From Bosea sp. F3-2 (GTDB lineage: Bacteria; Pseudomonadota; Alphaproteobacteria; Rhizobiales; Beijerinckiaceae): a DNA stretch of 64,000 bases. The DNA is taken from positions 310,001 through 374,000 of the forward strand of contig NZ_CP042331.1 in assembly GCF_008253865.1 (NCBI RefSeq), in the 5' to 3' direction. Each line of letters starts with the position of its first letter. Position 1 is the stretch's first letter. The translations under genes and the position numbers were made by a program. The notes under the pieces were generated by a model. The model was not told the origin of the DNA, ran no database searches, and was given only the letters and a program-made list of their open reading frames with translations. Shown piece after piece: positions 43,428 through 51,258 of the stretch.

Positions 43428-44834
43428 TTACTCCGCCGCCTTCACCTCGATGCCGCTCGCCCAGGCATCCATCTCGACCTTCGCCCGCGCCGTCAGCGCC
43501 TGCTTGCGGGCAAGGCTCTTGGCCGGGCCTTTCAGGCGCTTGCCGTCAGGGCCGTGGGTGATGACCTGGTCGGGATGCGGGAACAGCCCGAAATTGATGT
43601 TCATCGGCTGGAAGGAGCGGGGCCCCTCGTCGATGGTGACGATGTGGCCGCCGGTGATGTGGTTGACCAGCGCGCCCAGCGCGGTCGTCGCCGGCGGCAG
43701 CGGCAGATCGCGGCCGAGGCGCTCGGCTGCTGCCATGCGTCCGGCGAGGAGGCCGGTCGCAGCGCTCTCGACATAACCCTCGCAGCCGGTGATCTGGCCG
43801 GCGAAGCGCAGGCGCTGGTCGGCCTTGAGCCGCAGGCTCTCGTCGAGCAGCTTCGGCGAGTTCAGATAGGTATTGCGGTGGATGCCGCCGAGCCGGGCGA
43901 ACTCGGCGTTCTGCAGGCCGGGGATCAGCCGGAAGATGCGAGACTGCTCGCCATATTTCAGCTTGGTCTGGAAGCCGGTCATGTTGAACAGGGTGCCGAG
44001 CGCATTGTCCTGGCGCAGCTGCACCACGGCATAGGCCTTCACGGTCGGGTTATGCTTGTTGGTGAGGCCGACCGGCTTCATCGGCCCCCAGCGCAGGGTC
44101 TCGCGGCCGCGCTCGGCCATCACCTCGATCGGCAGGCAGCCGTCGAAATAGGGCGTGCCTTCCCATTCCTTGAACTCGGTCTTCTCGGCGGCAATCAGCG
44201 CGTCGATGAAGGCCTCGTACTGGTCGCGGTCGAGCGGGCAGTTGATGTAGTCGGCGCCGGTGCCACCCGGTCCCGCCTTGTCGTAGCGCGACTGGAACCA
44301 GGCAGTCTCCATGTCGATCGAATCGAAATGGACGATCGGCGCGATGGCATCGAAGAAGGCGAGCGAATCTTCGCCGGTCAGCGCCTGCAGCCCCTGCGCC
44401 AGCGCGGGCGAGGTCAGCGGGCCGGTGGCGATGATGACCTTGTCCCATTCGGCCGGCGGCAGGCCGGCGATCTCGCCGCGCGCGATGGTGACGAGCGGGT
44501 GGCTCTCCAGCGCGGCGGTGACGGCCTGCGAGAAACCGTCGCGGTCGACGGCGAGCGCGCCGCCGGCCGGCACCTGATGGGCATCGCCCTTGGCCATGAT
44601 CAGCGAGCCGAGCCGGCGCATCTCCCAATGAAGCTGGCCGACGGCATTGCTGGATGAATCGTCGGAACGGAAGGAGTTCGAGCAGACGAGCTCGGCAAGC
44701 CCTTCGGTCTTGTGGGCGTCGGTGCCGCGCACGGGGCGCATCTCGTGGATGACGACCGGGACGCCGGCCTGCGCGATCTGCCAGGCGGCTTCGGAGCCGG
44801 CGAGGCCACCGCCGATGATGTGTACTGGTTCCAT
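43428..44834 (-). CDS. trmFO: methylenetetrahydrofolate--tRNA-(uracil-54-C5)-methyltransferase
   Basis: A 468-residue FAD/folate enzyme that makes ribothymidine at tRNA position 54. The N-terminal FAD motif is VHIIGGGLAGSEAAWQIA, and AELVCSNSFRSDD carries the catalytic cysteine region. TNKHNPTVKAYAVVQLRQDN and GGIHRNTYLNSPKLLD are specific family blocks. Start at ATG 44834. The gene lies near the end of the sec-linked conserved run and faces away from the DUF1127 region across an R2 repeat. Confidence 0.95.
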   Translation of the reverse strand: MEPVHIIGGGLAGSEAAWQIAQAGVPVVIHEMRPVRGTDAHKTEGLAELVCSNSFRSDDSSSNAVGQLHWEMRRLGSLIMAKGDAHQVPAGGALAVDRDGFSQAVTAALESHPLVTIARGEIAGLPPAEWDKVIIATGPLTSPALAQGLQALTGEDSLAFFDAIAPIVHFDSIDMETAWFQSRYDKAGPGGTGADYINCPLDRDQYEAFIDALIAAEKTEFKEWEGTPYFDGCLPIEVMAERGRETLRWGPMKPVGLTNKHNPTVKAYAVVQLRQDNALGTLFNMTGFQTKLKYGEQSRIFRLIPGLQNAEFARLGGIHRNTYLNSPKLLDESLRLKADQRLRFAGQITGCEGYVESAATGLLAGRMAAAERLGRDLPLPPATTALGALVNHITGGHIVTIDEGPRSFQPMNINFGLFPHPDQVITHGPDGKRLKGPAKSLARKQALTARAKVEMDAWASGIEVKAAE

Positions 44835-44887
44835 GGCTGCGATGTGTCCACAGCCGGCTTTCAGGTCAAGGGCAGAATCCGGATCGC

Positions 44888-45021
44888 CGTCATTGCGAGG
44901 AGCGAAGCGACGAAGCAATCCAGGGGGACTGGGTTGAACGTCTCACCCGGTCCCCCTGGATTGCTTCGCGGAGCCTGTCCTCGGGCTTGCCGAAGGCAAG
45001 ACCCGGGGGCTCGCAATGACG
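44888..45021. repeat. R2 palindromic repeat, extended
   Basis: CGTCATTGCGAGGAGCG and AAGCAATCCAGGGGGAC pair with CCCCCTGGATTGCTTCG and GCTCGCAATGACG. The right arm carries an extra about 35 bp (CCTGTCCTCGGGCTTGCCG ...) not seen in the other two copies. Confidence 0.85.
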
Positions 45022-45046
45022 GGAGAGCCATATCGTCTCCAAACGC

Positions 45047-45070
45047 AAAATGCCCGCCGTGAGGCGGGCA
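45047..45070 (-). terminator. rho-independent terminator of the DUF1127 gene
   Basis: On the minus strand TGCCCGCC-TCAC-GGCGGGCA is followed by TTTTGCG. The 8-bp perfect stem with T-run lies about 100 bp after the DUF1127 stop. Confidence 0.85.
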
Positions 45071-45171
45071 TTCGCTCTTCGACCAGGTTCGAGGGGAGGG
45101 GAAACACGAACCCGGGAGAAACTAGGCTGAACGCGCCGCGCCCCATGCGCGGCGGTTCGAAGTCAGGATCT

Positions 45172-45327
45172 TCAGGCCGCCGCGTGCGAGCGGGCGATGA
45201 AGGTGATCTCCGAGCGCGACAGGCCGAGATCATCGAGCTCGCGGTCGGTCAGGCGGGAGAGCTCGCGAACGGTCTCGCGATAGCGGAGGTAAGCGCGAAT
45301 TTTGGCAGCGATCATCGTGACGAACAT
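45172..45327 (-). CDS. DUF1127 small protein
   Basis: A 51-residue basic protein starting MFVTMIAAKIRAYLRYRETV. The DUF1127 (YjiS-like) core RELSRLTDRELDDLGLSRSE with an arginine-rich helix is complete. Relatives in alphaproteobacteria are associated with RNA turnover and phosphate or carbon regulation, but the molecular role of this copy is unknown. GGAAGACCACC lies before the ATG. Long in-frame sequence upstream to 45828 is not protein-like, so the short form is the real gene. It has its own terminator. Confidence 0.88.
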   Translation of the reverse strand: MFVTMIAAKIRAYLRYRETVRELSRLTDRELDDLGLSRSEITFIARSHAAA

Positions 45328-45885
45328 GGTGGTCTTCCTTGCGTAATCCGGAGCGGGGCGGTGCCCACAGCGATAATTTCGTTGTGCACTGCATATAAGC
45401 GAGGCGGACTGCCTCCAACAGGGGCTGTCGGTCAGCTCTGTTATGCTTTTTGCGCATGACGAATTAAGTTTCCGGTCATTTTTGTGAGGTCGACCTGCGC
45501 TGAGGTAAGGGTTGTGGCTGAAATATGGTTGATTCTCTGCCCATAAATTAGGCTCTGGCTTTGTTTTGACGCTGGCGTCGTTCGGCCTGATTATTCGACA
45601 GGCATATTGCACTTGCTCAATCGAGCGTCGCGCAGGTGCTACAATTTTGCGTTGCAAAATGAGCTGCCGCCTATGCCGTCGCAGGCGACCAAAGCGTCTG
45701 CCGATCGCTCGCCGAATCCAGTCAGGAGGCGATGTTTGCCGGGCAGAAATTGCCGAATCTGCGCGGCGCGGCAAGTGTTTCCTTTCGCCGCTTGTCGGGT
45801 AACAATTTGAAATATCTGCTAAATTCATGATGGTTGGCGACGGCCTGGAGATTGCGTGTTCCTGCCCAGCAGAAAGGAGCGCGCG
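45328..45885. other. AT-richer intergenic region with a TGC-N3-GCA palindrome
   Basis: The 558 bp between the divergent DUF1127 and 45886 genes hold no gene I can support. The sequence is visibly richer in A and T than its surroundings. ATTTTGC-GTT-GCAAAAT (45644-45660) is a perfect palindrome whose core TGCGTTGCA has the same TGC-N3-GCA form as the boxes at the phasin promoter. Two promoters facing outward are expected here. Confidence 0.5.
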
Positions 45886-46233
45886 ATGTCCGTCTCGTTC
45901 TCGACCTCGAACTGGCCCATCAATCTACCGACGACCTATGCGACGAAGCCGACAACGGAAGGCGAGTCGAAACAGGATTCCACCGCTTCCACCGCGGCCT
46001 CCTCGTCCTCGACCTCGACCGAGGCCGAGTTTCTGAAGATCGCCCGGATGACACCGGAAGAGCGGGTTCAGAAGGCGATCCTCGACAAGCTGGGCATGAC
46101 CGAGGAGCAGTTCAACAAACTCGACTCGAAGGCCAAGGCTGACGTCATGGCCAGGGTTCGCGAGGAGATGCTCAGGCAGATGGAGGCGAAGAACGAACGC
46201 CGGACCGGAGCCTTCGCCGACATCAGCGTCTAG
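45886..46233 (+). CDS. conserved hypothetical protein, serine/threonine-rich N-terminus
   Basis: A 115-residue protein I cannot assign to a named family. Residues 1-50 are low-complexity and rich in Ser and Thr (KQDSTASTAASSSSTSTEAE). Residues 50-105 are helical and charged: FLKIARMTPEERVQKAILDK, then LGMTEEQFNKLDSKAKADVM. There is no signal peptide or membrane span. AAAGGAG lies 7-13 bp before ATG 45886, and a bidirectional-looking terminator follows at 46400. Coding bias is clear, so it is a real gene. Confidence 0.75.
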   Translation: MSVSFSTSNWPINLPTTYATKPTTEGESKQDSTASTAASSSSTSTEAEFLKIARMTPEERVQKAILDKLGMTEEQFNKLDSKAKADVMARVREEMLRQMEAKNERRTGAFADISV

Positions 46234-46261
46234 GGCCTGCCGATTTTCTACGGAAACACGC

Positions 46262-46360
46262 CGTCATCCCGGGCTTGACCCGGGATCCATGCCAGAGCGC
46301 TTCCCGACAAAGGTTCAGGCATGGATCCCGGCTCTCCGCTTCGCTCCGGCCGGGATGACG
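46262..46360. repeat. R1b palindromic repeat
   Basis: CGTCATCCCGGGCTTGACCC with GGGATCCATGCC pairs with GGCATGGATCCCGG and CGGCCGGGATGACG. The centre resembles that of the copies at 35197 and 62432 (GAGCGCTTCC...GACAAAGGTTCA). Confidence 0.87.
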
Positions 46361-46399
46361 CGTGTTTCCATCAAAACACAGCAGGCTCTAAATGCGCTA

Positions 46400-46422
46400 A
46401 AGCCGGGCCTTCCGCCCGGCTT
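46400..46422. terminator. terminator hairpin between the 45886 gene and zntA
   Basis: AAGCCGGGC (46400-46408), loop CTTCC, GCCCGGCTT (46414-46422). The A/T flanks let it work in both directions, serving the convergent 45886 gene and the P-type ATPase gene. Confidence 0.75.
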
Positions 46423-46452
46423 CATTGTTTCAGGTCGATCCGTCTGCGGCTG

Positions 46453-48822
46453 TCAGCTGGCCTTGCCTGCGTCGAAGCGCAGCAGCCGCAGCGCGTTGGC
46501 GGTGACGATGACGGTCGCGCCAGTGTCGGCGAGGATCGCGACCCAGAGCCCGGTGTAGCCCAGCACGCTGGTGACCAGGAACACGGCCTTCAGCCCGAGC
46601 GCGATCGTGATGTTGGCGTGGATATTGGCCATCGCCGCGCGTGCCAGCCGGATCAGCGCCGCGACGTCGCGGACGCGGCTCTTCAGCACGGCGCCATCCG
46701 CCGTCTCCAGTGCGACATCGGTGCCCGAGCCCATGGCGACGCCGATGCTGGCGGCGGCGAGAGCAGGGGCGTCGTTGATGCCGTCACCGACCATCATCAC
46801 CGGGGTTTCCGCCGCGAAGGCCTTGATCGCCGTGACCTTGTCGTCCGGCATCAGCTCAGCCTTGTGTTCCATGCCGAGCTGACCGGCGATGGCGGCGCCC
46901 GTGCGGGCATTGTCGCCGGTCAGCATGGCCGAGCGGACGCCCATCGCCTTGAGCTCGGCGATGGCGGTGGCGGCGTCCTCGCGCGGCTCGTCACGCAAGG
47001 CGATGAACCCGGCGAGCGCGCCATCGACCACGACCGCGGCGACGGTCTTGCCGGCGGCTTCCAGTTCTTCGGCGGCAAGGCGTGCCCGCTCGTCGAACGG
47101 AGCCCGCTTCTCTGCATGGCGCGGCGCGCCGACGAAGACGGCGCGCCCGGCGACCGTGCCGGTGACGCCCTGGCCGGCGAGGGCCGCCGCCTCGGTCGCC
47201 GGTCCGTAGGCGATGCCGTCTGCGCGGGTACGCTCAAGCACGGCCTCGGCGAGCGGGTGGGCGGAGCCGTGCTCGACAGCGGCGGCCAGCGCCAGCACTT
47301 CGGATTCCGTACCGGCGAGGGCGGTGACATCGGTGACGCGCGGCTTGCCCTGGGTGAGCGTGCCGGTCTTGTCGAACGCGACGAGGCCGGTCTTGGCTGC
47401 TGTCTCGATGACGACGCCGCCCTTCATCAGCAGGCCCTGGCGCGCGCCGGCCGAGAGCGCGGCGGCGATCGAGGCGGGAACCGAGATGACCAGCGCGCAG
47501 GGGCAGCCGATCAGCAGCAGCGCCAGCGCCCGGTAGATCCAGACCGACCACTCCGCCCCAAACGCGAGCGGCGGCACCAGCGCGACCAGCAAAGCGAGCC
47601 CGACGATCGCCGGCATGTACCAGCGCGAGAAGCGGTCGATGAAGCGCTCGGTCGGCGCGCGTGCTTCCTGCGCCTCCTCGACCAGGCGGATGATGCGGGC
47701 GATGGTGTTGTCCTCGGCAGCCTTGTCGACGCGTACGCGCAGCGCCGCCTCGCGATTGACCGAGCCGGCGAAGACGGGCTCGCCGACGCCCTTGGTCTTG
47801 GGCACGGACTCTCCCGTGACCGGGCTCTCGTCGATGCCGGAGATGCCGTCGGTGATCGCGCCATCGGCCGGGATGCGGTCGCCCGGACGGACCAGCACGA
47901 TCTGGCCGATTGTCAGGCTGGCGGCATCGACCTGGCGGGTCGCGCCATTCTCCTCGACGAGGGCGGTCTTGGGAACGAGGTCGCCCAGTGCCCGGATCGA
48001 GGCGCGGGCACGGTCGGCCGCCACACCTTCCAGCACCTCGCCGACGGCGAAGAGGAAGACGACCAGCGCTGCTTCCTCGGCCGCGCCGATGAAGAGCGCG
48101 CCGATGGCGGCGATCGTCATCAGCATCTCGATGGTGAAGGGAATGCCGGCGCGGGCGGCCGCGAAGGCGCGCTTCGCGACGGGCATGACGCCGACGATAC
48201 AGGCCAGGATGAAGGCCCAGTGGCCGATATCCGCCCAGAGCAGGCGGACGGCGTAGGCGGCGCCGAGGAGCAGGGCGGTGCCGATGACGAGGCGGCCCTT
48301 GCCAGTCTGATACCAGCGCGCGCCGTCGGGCGTCATTTCATGGATATGGCCGGGGAGGCCGTGGCCATGATCCTTCGCCGCGGCTGCCTTGGTCGCCCTC
48401 GGGCCGTGGTCGTGCCCGGCATGATCGTGGCCATGGGCATGATCATGGTCGTGTGCATGGCCAAAGCGGCAGGCGTCGCCATGCTCATGCCCAGCATGGT
48501 CACGCGCGTGCCCGCCATGATCGTGGTCATGATGGTCGTAGTCGCGGCAGTTGCCCTTCGCGGCCGGCTTCTCGACCGGAGCCTTCGCCAGCGCCGCGGT
48601 GGTGTAACCGAGCCCGTTCACGCGCTTCTCGATCGCCTCGGGCGTGGTCGACCCTGCGTCGAGCGAGAGCGTCAGCGTCTCCGACATCACCGAGAGCTTC
48701 ACGTCGCTGACGCCGGGGAGGCGTTCGACCGCGCCGCGAATCTTCGTCGCGCAGCTCGCACAATCCATGCCGCCGACCTTCCAGGCAAGGGTCTTGGCTT
48801 CGGCTTGGGAGGGGGCGGCCAT
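46453..48822 (-). CDS. zntA: Zn/Cd/Pb-exporting P1B-type ATPase
   Basis: A 789-residue metal pump. The N-terminal HMA domain has GGMDCASC (residues 17-24). A histidine-rich stretch follows, roughly residues 95-165 (HDHDHGGHARDHAGHEHGD and similar), a probable zinc store. Membrane motif GCPCALVIS, phosphorylation loop FDKTGTLTQGK, HP motif SAHPLAEA and hinge GDGINDAPALA are all present. The C-terminal membrane segment ILADTGATVIVTANALRLLR has the DxG of the Zn/Cd/Pb subgroup, arguing against copper. No merR-type regulator is adjacent. Confidence 0.95.
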   Translation of the reverse strand: MAAPSQAEAKTLAWKVGGMDCASCATKIRGAVERLPGVSDVKLSVMSETLTLSLDAGSTTPEAIEKRVNGLGYTTAALAKAPVEKPAAKGNCRDYDHHDHDHGGHARDHAGHEHGDACRFGHAHDHDHAHGHDHAGHDHGPRATKAAAAKDHGHGLPGHIHEMTPDGARWYQTGKGRLVIGTALLLGAAYAVRLLWADIGHWAFILACIVGVMPVAKRAFAAARAGIPFTIEMLMTIAAIGALFIGAAEEAALVVFLFAVGEVLEGVAADRARASIRALGDLVPKTALVEENGATRQVDAASLTIGQIVLVRPGDRIPADGAITDGISGIDESPVTGESVPKTKGVGEPVFAGSVNREAALRVRVDKAAEDNTIARIIRLVEEAQEARAPTERFIDRFSRWYMPAIVGLALLVALVPPLAFGAEWSVWIYRALALLLIGCPCALVISVPASIAAALSAGARQGLLMKGGVVIETAAKTGLVAFDKTGTLTQGKPRVTDVTALAGTESEVLALAAAVEHGSAHPLAEAVLERTRADGIAYGPATEAAALAGQGVTGTVAGRAVFVGAPRHAEKRAPFDERARLAAEELEAAGKTVAAVVVDGALAGFIALRDEPREDAATAIAELKAMGVRSAMLTGDNARTGAAIAGQLGMEHKAELMPDDKVTAIKAFAAETPVMMVGDGINDAPALAAASIGVAMGSGTDVALETADGAVLKSRVRDVAALIRLARAAMANIHANITIALGLKAVFLVTSVLGYTGLWVAILADTGATVIVTANALRLLRFDAGKAS

Positions 48823-49004
48823 AACTCGAGTCTCCGTCTCGCTTCGCTACGGGACTCCTTCTCTACAAGCTGTAGCCACTTCAGGTTCAAGAGAGAATTT
48901 CAGACCCACCCATGACGTCGATTCAGGGCGGCCATGCGGAGCCCGCTCAGGATTTGAGGCAGCGATCGGCGGGAGTGACGCGCTCCGCGCCATGCACGCC
49001 ATGC

Positions 49005-49014
49005 CTGCATGCAG
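49005..49014. promoter_or_regulatory. 10-bp palindrome upstream of the CoA-transferase gene
   Basis: CTGCATGCAG is a perfect palindrome 70 bp before the CoA-transferase ATG, within a run of ATGC repeats (CATGCACGCCATGCCTGC, then GTATGCAAG). It could be an operator for a local regulator, but none is adjacent. Confidence 0.35.
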
Positions 49015-49083
49015 TATGCAAGTGGTGATTGACGGCTTCGGGAAGCGGGCCGGATAGTTCGCTCCGGGAGGAGCGAACAAAAA

Positions 49084-50277
49084 ATGGCGCAGCTGAAACC
49101 ATCAACGGCCCTCGCAGGGCTCCGGGTGCTGGATTTGACCCGCGTGCGGGCGGGACCGACCTGTGTACGGGTCTTCGCCGATTTCGGCGCCGACGTGATC
49201 AAGGTGGAGAGCCCGCCGGGCGTCGATCCGAACGAGAACATGAGCGGGCCGCGCCTCGGCTACGACATGCAGAACCTGCATCGCAACAAGCGCTCGCTCG
49301 CGCTCAACCTGAAGACGCCCGAGGGCAAGGCGATTCTGATGAAGCTCGTCGATGATGCCGATCTGCTCGTCGAGAACTTCCGGCCCGATGTGAAGGAGCG
49401 GCTCGGGCTCGATTTCGAGACGTTGCATGCCCGCAACCCACGTCTGATCCTCGTCTCGATCTCCGGCTTCGGCCAGTCCGGCCCGTATCGGACGCGCGCC
49501 GGCTTCGACCAGATCGCACAGGGCATGGGCGGGATGATGTCGGTGACCGGCCTGCCGGGGCAGGGGCCGGTCAGGGCCGGCATCGCGCTCGCCGATTCCT
49601 CGGCAGGGATCTATGGTGCTGTCGGCGCGCTGGTCGCGCTGCAGGAGCGAGCCACCTCCGGCAAGGGGCAGTGGGTGCAGACCTCGCTGCTCGAAGCCCA
49701 GATCGCGATGATGGATTTCCAGGCGGCGCGCTATCTCGTCGAAGGCTCGGTTCCGCCGCAGGCCGGCAACGACCACCCCTACCAGACGCCGATGGGCGTC
49801 TATCGGACACGCGACGGCGCGATCAATCTCGGCGTCGGCGGCGAGGAGCAATGGCGCTCCTTCTGCCGTGCGATCGGGCGGCCCGAATGGGGCACCGATG
49901 CCCGCTACGACAGCACCGAGAAACGTTTCGCGTGCCGGCCAGAGCTGCGGGAACTGATCGAAGAGCGGCTCTGCGAGGCCGACAACGCCGACTGGCTCGC
50001 GGCGATGGAGCGCCACAGCGTCCCGGCCGGGCCGATCTATGCGGTCGACCAGATGTTCGAGGACCCGCAGGTCCGCCATCTCGGCATCGCCAAGCCGCTG
50101 ACCCATCCCGATCTCGGCGATATCCGCCTCGTCGGCCAGCCCGTGACGCTCTCGCGTACGCCGGCCGATGTCGCGACGCCGACACCGACGGCGGGCCAGC
50201 ACAATGACGAGATCCTGGCCGAACTCGGCTATGACGAAGTGGGGCTCGCAAGGCTGCGGGCCGAGGGCGTGATCTGA
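49084..50277 (+). CDS. CaiB/BaiF-family CoA-transferase
   Basis: A 397-residue family III CoA-transferase moving CoA between acyl groups by a mixed-anhydride mechanism. The N-terminal GLRVLDLTRVRAGPTCVRVF and FGADVIKVESP form the CoA-binding region. NKRSLALNLKTPEGKAIL follows. The catalytic aspartate should be the D of AGIALADSSAGIYG. The donor and acceptor acids cannot be read from sequence. A crotonase-like gene starts 11 bp later, so the pair probably acts on the same CoA ester. GGGAGGAGCG lies before the ATG. Confidence 0.93.
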   Translation: MAQLKPSTALAGLRVLDLTRVRAGPTCVRVFADFGADVIKVESPPGVDPNENMSGPRLGYDMQNLHRNKRSLALNLKTPEGKAILMKLVDDADLLVENFRPDVKERLGLDFETLHARNPRLILVSISGFGQSGPYRTRAGFDQIAQGMGGMMSVTGLPGQGPVRAGIALADSSAGIYGAVGALVALQERATSGKGQWVQTSLLEAQIAMMDFQAARYLVEGSVPPQAGNDHPYQTPMGVYRTRDGAINLGVGGEEQWRSFCRAIGRPEWGTDARYDSTEKRFACRPELRELIEERLCEADNADWLAAMERHSVPAGPIYAVDQMFEDPQVRHLGIAKPLTHPDLGDIRLVGQPVTLSRTPADVATPTPTAGQHNDEILAELGYDEVGLARLRAEGVI

Positions 50278-50288
50278 CGGAGGCCGGC

Positions 50289-51071
50289 GTGAACGACGAA
50301 ATTCTATATGCGGTCGAGAACGGGGTCGGCACGATCACGCTCAACCGGCCGCAGGCGCGCAACGCGCTGACCTTCGCCATGTATGAGCGCATCGCCGAGA
50401 TCTGCCGCGATCCGGCGGCTCATGGCGATCCGCGCGTGATCATCATGACCGGGGCCGGCGACAAGGCGTTCGGCGCCGGCACCGACATCTCGCAGTTCCG
50501 CGCCTTCTCCGGCGCCGACGATGCTCTGGCCTATGAGGAGCGGATCGAGAAGGTCATCGGCACGATCGAGCGCTGCCCGGTGCCGACGCTGGCGGCAATC
50601 TCCGGCGCCGTCACCGGGGGCGGCGCCAGCATCGCGCTCTCCTGCGACCTGCGGATCGCGACCGTGACGGCGCGCTTCGGCTTCCCGATCGCGCGCACGC
50701 TCGGCAACTGCCTGTCGATGGAGAATTATGCACGGCTTTACGCCATGCTCGGCCCGGCGCGGGTCAAGGACATCGTCTTCACGGCGCGGCTGGTCGAGGC
50801 GGAGGAGGGGCAGCGCATCGGTCTCTACAGCGAATTGCTGCAGGACCATGCCGCTCTGATGCGCCGGGCGGGCGAGCTGGCGCAGACCATCGCGGGCCAT
50901 GCGCCGCTGACCATGCGCGCCACCAAGGAGGCGATGCGCCGCCTGACCGCCGCGACCGCTGAGGGGCTCGAAGGTCGCGATCTGGTCACGCTCTGCTACA
51001 CCAGCGCCGATTTCCGTGAAGGCATGGAGGCCTTCCTCGGCAAGCGTCCCCCGAACTGGACGGGGCGTTGA
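50289..51071 (+). CDS. enoyl-CoA hydratase/isomerase (crotonase) family protein
   Basis: A 260-residue crotonase-fold enzyme starting at GTG 50289. The oxyanion-hole loops are KAFGAGTDISQF and SGAVTGGGASIALSCDLRIA. The usual catalytic glutamate block (PE...LGxxPGxGGTQ) is replaced by FPIARTLGNCLSMENYARL, so the reaction may differ from simple hydration. It forms an operon with the CoA-transferase. A carnitine-like or aromatic acyl-CoA pathway is conceivable but unproven. Confidence 0.88.
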   Translation: MNDEILYAVENGVGTITLNRPQARNALTFAMYERIAEICRDPAAHGDPRVIIMTGAGDKAFGAGTDISQFRAFSGADDALAYEERIEKVIGTIERCPVPTLAAISGAVTGGGASIALSCDLRIATVTARFGFPIARTLGNCLSMENYARLYAMLGPARVKDIVFTARLVEAEEGQRIGLYSELLQDHAALMRRAGELAQTIAGHAPLTMRATKEAMRRLTAATAEGLEGRDLVTLCYTSADFREGMEAFLGKRPPNWTGR

Positions 51072-51084
51072 TCGGAAGCTGTGC

Positions 51085-51241
51085 CGTCATTCCGGGGCAG
51101 GCCGCAGGCCTGAGCCCGGAACCCCTGGATTCCGCAATCGTCATGCTCGGGCTTGACCCGAGAATCTCGTGCCAAGGGCGGCTCGGGAGCCTCCATCTTC
51201 GTGAGATTCTCGGGTCTCCCTTCGGGCGCCCGAGAATGACG
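51085..51241. repeat. half R1 copy followed by a complete variant palindrome
   Basis: The first part, CGTCATTCCGGGGCAGGC to GAGCCCGGAACCCC (51085-51125), lacks a partner arm. From 51139 a full element runs: CGTCATGCTCGGGCTTGACC with CGAGAATCTCGTG pairs with GAGATTCTCGGGTC to CGCCCGAGAATGACG. A further fragment of this last variant lies at 43073-43105. Confidence 0.82.
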
Positions 51242-51258
51242 GTGGAGAGGGGGCCCGC

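Noticed and set aside
45601..45828. Short frames in the AT-richer gap near the DUF1127 gene
   Set aside because: No ribosome-binding sites, no family resemblance and poor codon bias.
46321..48915. An 864-residue open frame antisense to zntA
   Set aside because: A high-GC shadow of zntA that also reads through repeat sequence; no domain is recognisable.
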